Assembly: GCA_942492125.1 (NCBI GenBank)
Contig: CALODM010000013.1
Span: 1 to 64,000, forward strand
From: BCD1 sp942492125
GTDB lineage: Bacteria > Bacteroidota > Bacteroidia > Chitinophagales > Saprospiraceae
DNA length: 64,000 nt
Reading direction: 5' to 3'
Shown here one piece after another: positions 10,350 to 18,727 of the stretch. The position numbers and the translations under genes are program-made. Below the pieces are notes generated by a model. It saw nothing but the letters and a program-made list of their open reading frames with translations, was not told the DNA's origin and did no database searches. Positions within the stretch are counted from its first letter, which is position 1; every line of letters begins with the position of its first letter.

Positions 10350-11678
10350 CTATTTCTTTTTTAACGCATCTGTAGGTTTTGGCACATAATGCCCAAGGCC
10401 GCCGGCTCTTTGGTCGTTAAAGGTATTGGGCGCTTTGTCATGAGCCTGATAGTCTTTCCAGGTTTCGGTGGCCGATCCATCGTCCGTTCTCACCATGGTG
10501 ATGCAATTTTCCACCGGACAAACCAGGGAGCATAAATTACAGCCTACACAATTTTCATCGATGATCTCCGGGATCCTGTTGGTGGAATTTTCCGGAATAC
10601 GGATGGCCTGGTGGGCTCCGTCTTCACAGGCGATATAACAGAGGTCGCAACCTATACATTTTTCGGCATCAATACTGGCCTTTACTTCGTATTTCAAATT
10701 GAGGTATTCCCAGTCTTTGACATTGGGTAAAGCCTTGCCCACCATTTCGTCAACTGTTTCGAATCCTTTTTCAATCATATATTCTTCCAGACCGCTGATC
10801 ATCTCCCTCACGATACCAAAACCATAGTGCATGACCGCCGTACAAACCTGGACATTGGAAGCTCCCAGCATGATATGTTCGACGGCATCCCGCCATGTTT
10901 CAATACCACCGATTCCGGAAATGGGCAATTTGAATTCCGGGTGGACAGCACAGTTTTTGACCATATTGAGTGCAATAGGCTTGACAGCCGGGCCACAGTA
11001 TCCGCCATTGGTACTTTTACCATCTACAACAGGGTAGGGGACAAAGTTATCGAGATCGACCCCGACCAGACTTTGAATGGTGTTGATCAAAGAAATGGCG
11101 TCTGCTCCACCGATCTGGGAAGCCATGGCCGGCAGGGTGACATCTGTGATGTTGGGGGTTAGTTTGACGATGACGGGAACAGTGGCTACCTCCATGACCC
11201 ATCCGACGAGTGTTTTGATCACTTCCGGCTCCTGTCCGACAGCCGATCCCATGCCTCGCTCACACATGCCGTGGGGACAGCCGAAATTCAGCTCAATACC
11301 GTCGGCTCCGGCATTTTCTACATCCTTGACAATCTGGTGCCATTCTTTTTTGGATTGTACCATAAGGGAAGCAACTAAAGCATGATCGGGAAAATATTTT
11401 TTCACCTCTTCCATCTCCCGCAGGTTATCACTTAGCGGGCGATCGGAGATCAACTCTATATTGTTGAAGCCCATCATGCGTTTATCCTTATAATTGACAG
11501 CGCCATACCGACTTGAGGTATTAACAACCGGAATACCCATGGTTTTCCAGACGGCGCCACCCCAGCCGGTGTCAAAGGCTTTCATGATCTGGTATCCCGA
11601 ATTGGTTGGCGGTGCGGATGCAAGCCAGAAGGGGTTAGGGGACTTTATTCCTGCTAGGTTGGCGGTCAGATTTGGCAT
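10350..11678 (-). CDS. preA: NAD-dependent dihydropyrimidine dehydrogenase, catalytic subunit PreA
   Basis: 442 residues. An FMN-binding TIM barrel of the dihydroorotate dehydrogenase type occupies about 1-320, with the catalytic-loop cysteine C134 in NFGCPHGMCERGMG. It is followed by a ferredoxin domain with two 4Fe-4S motifs, CIGCDLCYIAC and CVGCNLCSLVCP. PreA binds the pyrimidine and, with PreT, interconverts uracil or thymine and the 5,6-dihydro form. PreT is encoded at 13772-15115 on the same strand, separated by the OmpA gene. An inverted repeat CCTGAT-AATG-ATCAGG lies 37 nt before the start (11716-11731) and could be an operator. Confidence 0.95.
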   Translation of the reverse strand: MPNLTANLAGIKSPNPFWLASAPPTNSGYQIMKAFDTGWGGAVWKTMGIPVVNTSSRYGAVNYKDKRMMGFNNIELISDRPLSDNLREMEEVKKYFPDHALVASLMVQSKKEWHQIVKDVENAGADGIELNFGCPHGMCERGMGSAVGQEPEVIKTLVGWVMEVATVPVIVKLTPNITDVTLPAMASQIGGADAISLINTIQSLVGVDLDNFVPYPVVDGKSTNGGYCGPAVKPIALNMVKNCAVHPEFKLPISGIGGIETWRDAVEHIMLGASNVQVCTAVMHYGFGIVREMISGLEEYMIEKGFETVDEMVGKALPNVKDWEYLNLKYEVKASIDAEKCIGCDLCYIACEDGAHQAIRIPENSTNRIPEIIDENCVGCNLCSLVCPVENCITMVRTDDGSATETWKDYQAHDKAPNTFNDQRAGGLGHYVPKPTDALKKK

Positions 11679-11715
11679 GGTTCGAATTTTCGCTAATAGT
11701 AAATTTTTTATCTGC

Positions 11716-11731
11716 CTGATAATGATCAGGT
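11716..11731. promoter_or_regulatory. Inverted repeat upstream of preA, possible operator
   Basis: Arms CCTGAT and ATCAGG around a 4-nt spacer, 37 nt upstream of the preA start codon in an AT-rich leader. A regulatory role is only suggested by position; six-base arms can occur by chance. Confidence 0.25.
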
Positions 11732-11780
11732 CAATGATGAAACAGCATTGAAATTAATAATCAATTTACAAAAATAGCAA

Positions 11781-11822
11781 TAAAAAAACCCGAATCCAGG
11801 CGTTATGCTTTGAATTCGGGTT
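11781..11822 (-). terminator. Intrinsic terminator after the OmpA gene
   Basis: On the minus strand a 9-bp stem (AACCCGAAT and complement; plus-strand arms 11787-11795 and 11814-11822) is followed by a run of seven T. It lies 32 nt beyond the stop of the OmpA gene and separates it from preA. Confidence 0.8.
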
Positions 11823-11853
11823 GGGAATTTCAACTCTAAATGTATTTCTTACC

Positions 11854-13437
11854 TTATTTTATAATCAAAATAAACTCTACTCTTCGGTTCTGAGCCCTTC
11901 CGGTTTCGTTGTTGTTGGTGGCAATGGGCTGCGTTTCGCCAAACCCTTTGCTTTCCATTCTTGCCCGGTCAATACCATTGGCCTGAAGCCAGTTGACACA
12001 GGCCTCTGCTCTCATTCGGGACAAGGCCAGGTTTTTGCCGGGGTCCCCCACATTGTCCGTATGACCACTGATCTTCAGGGAGTAATAGGGGTACTTTTTC
12101 ATGATATCCCTGATCTGTCTCAAAATTGGAATAGAAACAGGCTTTAAAACTGCCTGAGCAGTTTCAAACTGGATGTTTTTAATGGCGACGTTCAAAATTT
12201 CTTTTTCGGCCTCTTCCAGTTCAGAACATCCGTTATTACTTTTTGGTCCAACTTCATTTGGGCACTTGTCATCCTTATCGGCAATGCCGTCACCATCTGA
12301 ATCGGGGCATCCGTTCAGGATTTTTTCTCCATAAGCTGTCGGACAATCATCCTCAGCATTTACCAGACCGTCATTATCCATATCACATTTGCCCGCATTT
12401 TTATCAGGATCGCAGGCGTCCAGAGGATTGCTTTCCCCCTCTTCAATGGTATCATTACCGTTTTTGTTTTCTACGCCATCTGAAAGGCCGTCGCCATCGG
12501 TATCCGGATTGTTAGGATCTGTTCCCAGTATGGTTTCGATATTGTCCGCGATCCCGTCGTTATCAGAATCCGGACATCCGGCAAGGTTTCCTTTCAACAA
12601 GGGACAATTATCATCTTTATCAGCAATTCCGTCGCCATCGGTATCCGGACATCCGTTTGTTTGAGGTGTCCCGGCCATATTAGGACAAGCGTCATCTTTG
12701 TCGGCGACGCCATCATTGTCTGCATCCGTATCTTTGGTGCCTAGTTTCATTGCCAATCTGACACCTCCGGCGAGGTACCAGTCATTGTTATCCGCGTTGC
12801 CGCTGGCACTAACCCCATCGAGTAGATCGGAGGAAGCTCTGTTGACGGTGAATTCAAGGTCCAGCCCTACTTTTTCATTGAGATCAAAACGGATACCGCC
12901 CCCTATTGGCAAATTCAATTGGGAGCTATTGCTATTCAGTTCATTTTGATCCTGTTGAGTGGAGGCCGCAAATTTATCGGTAGCTTTGGAATAATCCGCT
13001 TCAACATTCATGAAGTCATAACCAACTCCGGCAACGATGTATGGAGAGATCATTTTTTTGAAGCCATCTTCACTGTTATAGCGCATGTTGCCCAGTGGTT
13101 CGTACCTCAATAAGATGCCAATCTGGTTAACACCTGAAGAAAAACTTATATTCCTGTCCGAAACGCCGAACCCTTTGTCTATCCTTACGGCATCATCGCC
13201 TTTTAGCCCTGCATGCAGAAAGTTGAGTTGAGCGGATAAGGTTGGGGTAAAACTATACCGGATATCTGCTCCAAATGCCAGACGAGTTTGATCAAAATAC
13301 GGGAAGATATTGGTATGTACCAAATCACCGAAATAGGAGGATCCTCCTAAAAAAAGACCTGCTTCCCACTTTTCCTGAGCTTTGGAAATAGTGCTGAAGG
13401 CCAGAAAAACGAAAATGAACAGATATAATTTTTTCAT
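11854..13437 (-). CDS. OmpA-family outer membrane protein with thrombospondin type 3 repeats
   Basis: 527 residues: signal peptide (MKKLYLFIFVFLAFSTISKAQ), an N-terminal eight-strand type beta-barrel with GGSSYFGDL (about 22-235), then about six calcium-binding TSP3 motifs of the form DxDxDGxxDxxDxC (about 235-400), and a C-terminal OmpA peptidoglycan-binding domain (FETAQAVLKP ... LKISGHTDNVGD ... SRMRAEAC). It likely links outer membrane and cell wall, with calcium stiffening the linker. It has its own terminator and a 334-nt upstream region, so it is probably transcribed alone although it splits the preT and preA genes. Confidence 0.92.
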   Translation of the reverse strand: MKKLYLFIFVFLAFSTISKAQEKWEAGLFLGGSSYFGDLVHTNIFPYFDQTRLAFGADIRYSFTPTLSAQLNFLHAGLKGDDAVRIDKGFGVSDRNISFSSGVNQIGILLRYEPLGNMRYNSEDGFKKMISPYIVAGVGYDFMNVEADYSKATDKFAASTQQDQNELNSNSSQLNLPIGGGIRFDLNEKVGLDLEFTVNRASSDLLDGVSASGNADNNDWYLAGGVRLAMKLGTKDTDADNDGVADKDDACPNMAGTPQTNGCPDTDGDGIADKDDNCPLLKGNLAGCPDSDNDGIADNIETILGTDPNNPDTDGDGLSDGVENKNGNDTIEEGESNPLDACDPDKNAGKCDMDNDGLVNAEDDCPTAYGEKILNGCPDSDGDGIADKDDKCPNEVGPKSNNGCSELEEAEKEILNVAIKNIQFETAQAVLKPVSIPILRQIRDIMKKYPYYSLKISGHTDNVGDPGKNLALSRMRAEACVNWLQANGIDRARMESKGFGETQPIATNNNETGRAQNRRVEFILIIK

Positions 13438-13771
13438 ACGTTAAAAGTTGATTACAGATGAACAATAATACTTTTCGATCATAAAAAGGCCGACTCGCCA
13501 GAATGACATTTGCTATTGGCTTGCTTTGTAAATGTAGACGTGCTTTATGGAAAAGAGTAACAGCCTGTTTAGTAAAGAAACCATTACCTAGGTTAAATCC
13601 GGCAGTTAGGTAAGCAACATGCCATTGAATAATGATACGGAGATATATCCAAAGAGTTTCTTTTTTTGTAATTTTTTATGCAATTAATTCATTCATACCT
13701 CTTACCCTACAAACTCAGGGCTGGCATTTAATAGGGAAAATGCAAGGAACTAACGCACAGAGGCATTCCAT
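13438..13771. other. Intergenic region between preT and the OmpA gene
   Basis: AT-rich, no convincing ORF or RNA gene. It should hold the OmpA promoter on the minus strand. No clear terminator for preT is seen. Confidence 0.5.
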
Positions 13772-15115
13772 TTACCCACCGATGGTTTCTTCTCCATTGA
13801 TCCATTTGTGGATTCCCAGGGCAGCTTTTTTACCTTCGGCAGCGGCATTGACAACTTCAGCTCCACCGTTTACGGCATCGCCGCCAGCAAAGTATTGAGG
13901 ATGATGTGTTTGGAAAGTTTCCGGATCAACGATAATTTTTCCTTTCCCGTCAAGTTCCATGTTATTGATCTGTTCCAGTAATTCGATCAGTTTAGATTGG
14001 CCTGTAGCCCGGATTACCATATCACAGTCGATTACAAATTCACTGTTATCTATCGGCACAACACTTCCTCCTTCCGTGTTGGTTTTTACAAATTTGACGC
14101 CTTCAACTTTTTCGGAACCCAGGATAGCTACCGGAGAGATATTGAACATGCCCTTGACGCCGACAGATTTGGCCAAATCGTATTCAAATTCGTAGGCTCT
14201 CATTTCTGCTTTTGACCTACGGTAAGCGAGGATAACTTCAGCAGCACCTAATCGGGCACATTCTGAAGCAGCATCCATCGCCGTATTACCGCCACCTATG
14301 ACGATCACTTTTCTGCCAACAAAAGTTTCGAGGGGGTTAAGTTTAATGTCCTGGATGAACTCAGTCGCACCTGTGCTATTGTTCAAATCTTCCCCGTCAA
14401 TTAACATGGAAACGGTTTTGCCGAGGCCAATGCCCAGGAAGATCGCGTCGTATTGCCGTTCAAGGTCTTTGAGTGCATCTTCAGTCTCTATCGGCGCCTC
14501 GTATTTAATATTAAAGCCGAATTGTTTTTGCAGGTATTCAATTTCATCCAGGGCTTCTTCGTTGGTTATTTTATAAGGAGCAACACCATGTACAACCAGT
14601 CCGGTAGGTAAACCTTTGGCTTCGAAAATATCCACTTTGTAACTCAGGGAAGACAATTCGCAGGCACAGGAAATACCGGCCGGCCCGGCTCCGACAATGG
14701 CCACCTTCTTTCCATTTGGGCTGGCTGTATTAACCAGCTTCAAGTCTTTTTTTATAGCATTGGTCGTGGCAAAAGATTGGAGCCGGCCAATATCTATGGG
14801 TTTGACATTTTGCTCATTGAATACGCAGGCTCCCTCACATAGTACTTCGGTCGGACAAACTTTTCCACAGGTGTGGCCAAAATAATTAGCGCCATAAATG
14901 GTTTTGGCTGAGCCATTTAGATTGCCGGTGTTGATCTGTTTTATGAAAAGCGGAATATCAATTCCGGTAGGACAGGCTTTTATACAGGGTGCATCGTAAC
15001 AAAAAAGGCAACGGCCACTTTCGTAATAAGCCTCTGTATCGTTCATCAAAGGTTTGATCTGCTCAAAATTCTTTTTACAGGCTTCCAAAGAGGTAGGAGG
15101 TGTGTATTCGGCCAT
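13772..15115 (-). CDS. preT: NAD-dependent dihydropyrimidine dehydrogenase, electron-transfer subunit PreT
   Basis: 447 residues. The N-terminal domain has two cysteine clusters for 4Fe-4S centres: C36, C39, C44, C48 (GRCLFCYDAPCIKACP) and C83, C87, C93, C97 (HTCGKVCPTEVLCEGAC). Two nucleotide-binding motifs follow, VAIVGAGPAGISCA for FAD and VIVIGGGNTAMDAA for NAD(H), and the FAD-clasp near the C-terminus (YFAGGDAVNGG). It passes electrons from NAD(P)H to PreA. It starts 16 nt after the beta-ureidopropionase gene, so both are in one operon. A GltD-like oxidoreductase is the wider family, but PreA nearby settles the assignment. Confidence 0.93.
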   Translation of the reverse strand: MAEYTPPTSLEACKKNFEQIKPLMNDTEAYYESGRCLFCYDAPCIKACPTGIDIPLFIKQINTGNLNGSAKTIYGANYFGHTCGKVCPTEVLCEGACVFNEQNVKPIDIGRLQSFATTNAIKKDLKLVNTASPNGKKVAIVGAGPAGISCACELSSLSYKVDIFEAKGLPTGLVVHGVAPYKITNEEALDEIEYLQKQFGFNIKYEAPIETEDALKDLERQYDAIFLGIGLGKTVSMLIDGEDLNNSTGATEFIQDIKLNPLETFVGRKVIVIGGGNTAMDAASECARLGAAEVILAYRRSKAEMRAYEFEYDLAKSVGVKGMFNISPVAILGSEKVEGVKFVKTNTEGGSVVPIDNSEFVIDCDMVIRATGQSKLIELLEQINNMELDGKGKIIVDPETFQTHHPQYFAGGDAVNGGAEVVNAAAEGKKAALGIHKWINGEETIGG

Positions 15116-15131
15116 GGTTTATTGTTTGTGT

Positions 15132-15998
15132 TTAAAGGTCTGTCATCTTTCCATAGGTTTCTGGTCTGCGGTCTCTGAAGAATTGCCAGATGGATCTCAC
15201 TTCTTCGATCATTTCCAGGTCGAACTCAGCTACTAATAATTCATCTTTATCTTCAGAAGCTTGTTTGAAAATCTGCCCTCGGGGATCTACAAAATAAGAG
15301 CTGCCATAAAATTTTCCAATATTCCAGGGCGCTTCGGTGCCCACCCGGTTGATACAACCCATGAAATAACCATTCGCCGCGGCATGGGCCGGTTGTTCAA
15401 GTTCCCACAGGTATTGGGAAAGGCCGGTAACCGTTGCAGAAGGGTTATAGACAATTTCCGCTCCGTTAAGGCCCAGAATCCTTGCTCCTTCCGGGAAATG
15501 GCGGTCATAACAAATATATACACCAATGGTAGCGTATTGGGTTTTAAAAACGGGATAGCCCAGGTTGCCCGGTTTGAAAAAGAATTTTTCATAAAAACCG
15601 GAAGTATGCGGAATATGATTTTTTCTGTATTTCCCTAAATAGGAGCCATCGGCATCAATGACAGCAGCTGTGTTGTATAATACACCAGCCTGTTCTTTTT
15701 CGAAAACAGGAACGATGATGACCATATTGTATTTTCTGGCATAAGTAGCCATCAGTTCAACTGTCGGACCAGGGATCGCTTCCGCAGAAGCATACCACTT
15801 TGGATCCTGCCCCGGACAGAAATAAGGTGTGTTAAAGATCTCTTGTAAGCAAAGGATCTGAACCCCTTGTTTACCAGCTTCTTCGATATAAGGAATATGC
15901 TTTTGAAGCATCGCTTCTTTGATCTCCTGAATGGAACCTTCTCCTTCTGTCAAAGGGAGACTCATTTGGATCAATCCTGATTTTATGATTCTTGCCAT
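15132..15998 (-). CDS. Beta-ureidopropionase (N-carbamoyl-beta-alanine amidohydrolase), nitrilase superfamily
   Basis: 288 residues of the carbon-nitrogen hydrolase fold. The catalytic triad is E53 (LQEIF), K126 (YRKNHIPH) and C163 (YICYDRHFPEG). The YFCPGQDPKWY segment and HTSGFYEKFFFKPG loop are those of beta-ureidopropionases and N-carbamoylputrescine amidases. The gene's place between dihydropyrimidinase and preT supports hydrolysis of N-carbamoyl-beta-alanine to beta-alanine, CO2 and ammonia. N-carbamoylputrescine amidase is the main alternative, given the polyamine-type genes 6 kb away, but operon context favours pyrimidine breakdown. Confidence 0.88.
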   Translation of the reverse strand: MARIIKSGLIQMSLPLTEGEGSIQEIKEAMLQKHIPYIEEAGKQGVQILCLQEIFNTPYFCPGQDPKWYASAEAIPGPTVELMATYARKYNMVIIVPVFEKEQAGVLYNTAAVIDADGSYLGKYRKNHIPHTSGFYEKFFFKPGNLGYPVFKTQYATIGVYICYDRHFPEGARILGLNGAEIVYNPSATVTGLSQYLWELEQPAHAAANGYFMGCINRVGTEAPWNIGKFYGSSYFVDPRGQIFKQASEDKDELLVAEFDLEMIEEVRSIWQFFRDRRPETYGKMTDL

Positions 15999-16062
15999 GG
16001 TTTAACGGTTTACGGCCTACAGAGGACGGTGTAAATGATTTTATTTCCTATTATCTAATAAT

Positions 16063-16467
16063 TCAAAAACCAATAGGAGGCAAAAAAGTCCCTATAAAAT
16101 GATTAAGTGGGTTAAAACTTCCTCTCGCTTTTATTAGGTTCTTCAAGGACGCTCTGATTTTTTCTGCCTGATCCTCCAATATTTCAAAAGTATTTTGATC
16201 AATATACCCAATCCTCGATGCAATGGATAATTGTGTAATAACCTCCGCAGCAGAACCTTTGGCAACATTTAAATAATACACCGTTTCCCGGTTAGTTTTT
16301 CTTTCCATTCCTTCCGCAATATTGGATGAAACAGATACTATTGCTCTCCTAACCTGATCTTTAAGACCAAAATCTTTTTCGAATTCCCCCGAATTGGTGA
16401 TCCTGTAAATTTCCTCAGCAAGATCAATCCCATCCTGCCATACTCTTAGTTTTTTAAAATTAGCCAT
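16063..16467 (-). CDS. Four-helix-bundle protein (23S rRNA intervening-sequence / Avd-like family)
   Basis: 134 residues from ATG at 16467. The start MANFKKLRVWQDGIDLAEEIY and the motif VSVSSNIAEGMERKT are hallmarks of the small four-helix-bundle family found in 23S rRNA intervening sequences and, as Avd, in diversity-generating retroelements. No reverse transcriptase or variable repeat is near. The open frame continues upstream through the heptamer array to 16815 without a stop (about 116 extra residues), but that part begins at TTG and encodes only a repeated DGGRGT-like peptide, so I take the ATG that starts the conserved domain. The gene and its array sit between the dihydropyrimidinase and beta-ureidopropionase genes. 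Function unknown; a nucleic-acid-binding or mobile role is inference. Confidence 0.85.
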   Translation of the reverse strand: MANFKKLRVWQDGIDLAEEIYRITNSGEFEKDFGLKDQVRRAIVSVSSNIAEGMERKTNRETVYYLNVAKGSAAEVITQLSIASRIGYIDQNTFEILEDQAEKIRASLKNLIKARGSFNPLNHFIGTFLPPIGF

Positions 16468-16517
16468 TTTTAAGTTTTCATTTGGTTTATAATAAGATAA
16501 AAAAATATTTCCCATCC

Positions 16518-16820
16518 CCTCGTCCACCGTCCCTCGTCCACCGTCCCTCGTCCACCGTCCCTCGTCCACCGTCCCTCGTCCACCGTCCGTCGCCGTCCCT
16601 CGTCCACCGTCCCTCGTCCACCGTCCCTCGTCCACCGTCCACCGTCCCTCGTCCACCGTCCACCGTTCCTCGTCCACCGTCCACCGTTCACCGTCCACCG
16701 TCCACCGTCCCTCGTCCACCGTCACCGTACACCGTCCACCGTCCACCGTCCACCGTCCCTCGTCCACCGTCCACCGTCCACCGTCAACCGTCCCCCGTCC
16801 ACCGTCCCTCGTCAACCCTC
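16518..16820. repeat. Heptamer-based minisatellite next to the four-helix-bundle gene
   Basis: About 43 heptamers, nearly all one of two kinds on the plus strand: A = ACCGTCC or B = CTCGTCC. B is almost always followed by A; the left half is mostly BA pairs and the right half has runs of A. A few units have single changes or a lost base. The array fills the space between the dihydropyrimidinase stop (16827) and the leader of the four-helix-bundle gene. Strand composition is strongly skewed (C-rich plus, G-rich minus). Because 7 is not a multiple of 3 and no unit creates a stop, long ORFs run through it on both strands. Confidence 0.95.
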
Positions 16821-16826
16821 CACCGG

Positions 16827-18209
16827 CTAAATCACTTTAGAAACCTTATTCCGCTTGACAAACTCCCCATAACCCTTACGGATCTTCACTTCTCCCTTGT
16901 CTATGGCTGTCCTGCCACGGAGAATAACGGTTTCTACCTTACCGGTTACATCCCAGCCTTCGTAGGCAGAATAATCTACATTCATATGATGGGTATCGAC
17001 GGAAAGCTTATGTTTTTTATTGGGGTCAAATATCACGATATCAGCATCAGAACCAACAGCGAGGCAGCCTTTTTTAGGGTACATGCCAAAGATCTTTGCA
17101 GGATTGGTTGCTGTTACCTCAACAAATTTGGTGGGACTGATACGGCCTTTGGAAACGCCTTCGGAATAGAGTAATTCCATCCGATGTTCTATGGCCGGAT
17201 GTCCGTTCGGGATCTTGGAAAAATCATCCTTGCCCATCAGTTTTTGCTCCCACATAAATGGACAATGATCCGTTCCTACCACCTGAACCATGCCCTGGTT
17301 GATACCGGCCCAGAGTGTCTCCTGATCTTTTGGTTGCCGCAAGGGAGGACTCATGACCCACTTGGCTCCTTCAAAATCTTTTTCGTAAAGCGAAGCATCG
17401 AGCAAAAGGTATTGAATACAGGTCTCCACAAATACCTTTTGGTTTCGTTTGGTGGACTCTCTAACGGCATTTAGCGCACCTTCACAAGTGAGGTGAACAA
17501 TGTAGGCAGGTACATCTGTGTAATTGGCCATATCGCAAAATCTTCCACTGGCTTCTGCTTCCGTAACTTCGGGTTGGGAAAGGTAGTGGTAAAGCGGTGA
17601 CAGATTGCCTTCTTTTCGGTTTTTTGCGATGAGGGCATCGATCATATCACCATTGGTAGCGTGGACGGTAACCATACCCCCGTGTTTTTTTACTTCCTTC
17701 ATCAGCCCTACCATCTGACCGTCGTCAATCATCAAAGCGCCTTTGTAAGCCATAAATGTCTTAAAAGAGGTGATGCCCTCCTTTTCGATCATTTCTACGA
17801 TTTCTTTTTGAGTTTCATCATTGAAATCCGTCACGGCCATGTGGAAGGAATAATCCCCGTAGGCATTGCCGTCGGAACGGCCCTGCCATTGCTCCAGTGC
17901 ATGGCGGAGTGATTTTCCCTGGGTTTGCAAAATAAAATCAATGACCATAGTTGTTCCACCATGCAGGGCAGCCAGGGTTCCTGTTTCGTAATTATCACTG
18001 GAATAGGTGCCCATAAATGGCATGTCCAGGTGAACATGGGGGTCAATTCCCCCCGGGAATACCAATTTACCTGATGCATCAATAACCTGGTCTGCCTGAT
18101 GCTCCAGGTCTTTGCCTATGGCTACAATGGTTTCACCTTCAATAAAAATATCACTTTGAAATTGTGCGGATGCTGTGGTAAGGGTACCGTTTTTTATTAG
18201 AATTGACAT
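16827..18209 (-). CDS. hydA: Dihydropyrimidinase (D-hydantoinase family)
   Basis: 460 residues, a metal-dependent amidohydrolase of the usual length. The binuclear metal site is complete: H58 and H60 (DPHVHLDM), K150 to be carboxylated (SFKTFMAYKG), H183 (TVHATNG), H239 (IVHLTCEGAL) and D314 (GTDHCPF). It opens dihydrouracil or dihydrothymine to N-carbamoyl-beta-amino acids, the step between PreAT and beta-ureidopropionase. It is the first gene of the minus-strand series and is divergent from arsR. Downstream, the heptamer array and four-helix-bundle gene separate it from the rest of the pathway. Some family members act on other cyclic ureides. Confidence 0.94.
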   Translation of the reverse strand: MSILIKNGTLTTASAQFQSDIFIEGETIVAIGKDLEHQADQVIDASGKLVFPGGIDPHVHLDMPFMGTYSSDNYETGTLAALHGGTTMVIDFILQTQGKSLRHALEQWQGRSDGNAYGDYSFHMAVTDFNDETQKEIVEMIEKEGITSFKTFMAYKGALMIDDGQMVGLMKEVKKHGGMVTVHATNGDMIDALIAKNRKEGNLSPLYHYLSQPEVTEAEASGRFCDMANYTDVPAYIVHLTCEGALNAVRESTKRNQKVFVETCIQYLLLDASLYEKDFEGAKWVMSPPLRQPKDQETLWAGINQGMVQVVGTDHCPFMWEQKLMGKDDFSKIPNGHPAIEHRMELLYSEGVSKGRISPTKFVEVTATNPAKIFGMYPKKGCLAVGSDADIVIFDPNKKHKLSVDTHHMNVDYSAYEGWDVTGKVETVILRGRTAIDKGEVKIRKGYGEFVKRNKVSKVI

Positions 18210-18306
18210 TGATCCTGGTTTTTGATTTCACCAAAATGCCAATTTTTTAACTACTTCAATAATTTTTGAGAAATTTTTTCTTCAAAATTGACAATCCAAA
18301 AGAATT

Positions 18307-18322
18307 ATCGTAATATTGCGAT
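18307..18322. promoter_or_regulatory. Near-palindrome upstream of arsR, probable ArsR operator
   Basis: ATCGTAATATTGCGAT is a 16-bp palindrome with one mismatch, 13 nt before the arsR start. It overlaps a possible Bacteroidota-type promoter (TTG at 18288 and TAATATTG at 18311). It matches the site before arsM in 15 of 16 positions, so autoregulation by ArsR is likely. Confidence 0.7.
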
Positions 18323-18334
18323 CAAATAATTTTT

Positions 18335-18655
18335 ATGGGTCTTTCAAAAAGTGAAAAATTTACGGAAGAGCAAAATATGCTGGCGGAATTTGCCAAAGCT
18401 TTCGGTCATCCGGCAAGGATTGCGATCATTCAGCATCTGCTGAAGGTCAATGCCTGCGTTTGCGGCGATTTGGTAGAAGAGCTGCCCTTGTCCCAGTCCA
18501 CCGTTTCTCAGCATTTAAAGGAATTGAAAAAAGCAGGCATCATAAAAGGAGAAGTGGAAGGAACACGGGTATGTTATTGCATGAACGAAAAAGTGTGGAA
18601 TGAAGGGTTGGGAATGTTGAATAATTTCTTCCGGAAAATAAAAACCTGTTGTTAA
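18335..18655 (+). CDS. arsR: ArsR-family metalloregulator
   Basis: 106 residues, winged helix: LAEFAKAFGHPARIAIIQHLL, then CVCGDLVEELPLSQSTVSQHLKELKKAGI (recognition helix) and a beta-wing EVEGTRVCYCMNE. Cysteines in the CVCGDL helix and a terminal KTCC could bind As(III) or another soft metal. The arsM gene follows after 72 nt and near-identical palindromes precede both genes. It probably represses both and is released by arsenite. Sensing of another thiophilic ligand cannot be excluded. Confidence 0.87.
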   Translation: MGLSKSEKFTEEQNMLAEFAKAFGHPARIAIIQHLLKVNACVCGDLVEELPLSQSTVSQHLKELKKAGIIKGEVEGTRVCYCMNEKVWNEGLGMLNNFFRKIKTCC

Positions 18656-18692
18656 GGGACATTGGGCAAAAAAATATTTTTTTACAATAAAT

Positions 18693-18710
18693 TATCGTAA
18701 TATTACGATA
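18693..18710. promoter_or_regulatory. Perfect 18-bp palindrome upstream of arsM, probable ArsR operator
   Basis: TATCGTAATATTACGATA is a perfect palindrome 17 nt before the arsM start codon. It shares its core with the site before arsR, and 18 nt beginning at 18689 recur exactly at 43175-43192. Confidence 0.75.
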
Positions 18711-18727
18711 GATAAAATTCAACAATT

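Noticed and set aside
12243..13113. Plus-strand ORFs opposite the OmpA gene
   Set aside because: They are shadows of the repetitive Asp/Gly-rich TSP3 coding sequence on the minus strand.
16063..16467. Diversity-generating retroelement (Avd-like gene present)
   Set aside because: No reverse transcriptase, template repeat or variable target with adenine-specific changes is visible.
16468..16815. N-terminal extension of the four-helix-bundle protein through the array
   Set aside because: It would start at TTG and encode only repeats; the conserved domain has its own ATG at 16467.
16482..17174. A 230-codon plus-strand ORF over the heptamer array and into hydA
   Set aside because: It encodes only a Pro/Arg/Ser repeat followed by the antisense of hydA; it exists because the array has no stop codons.
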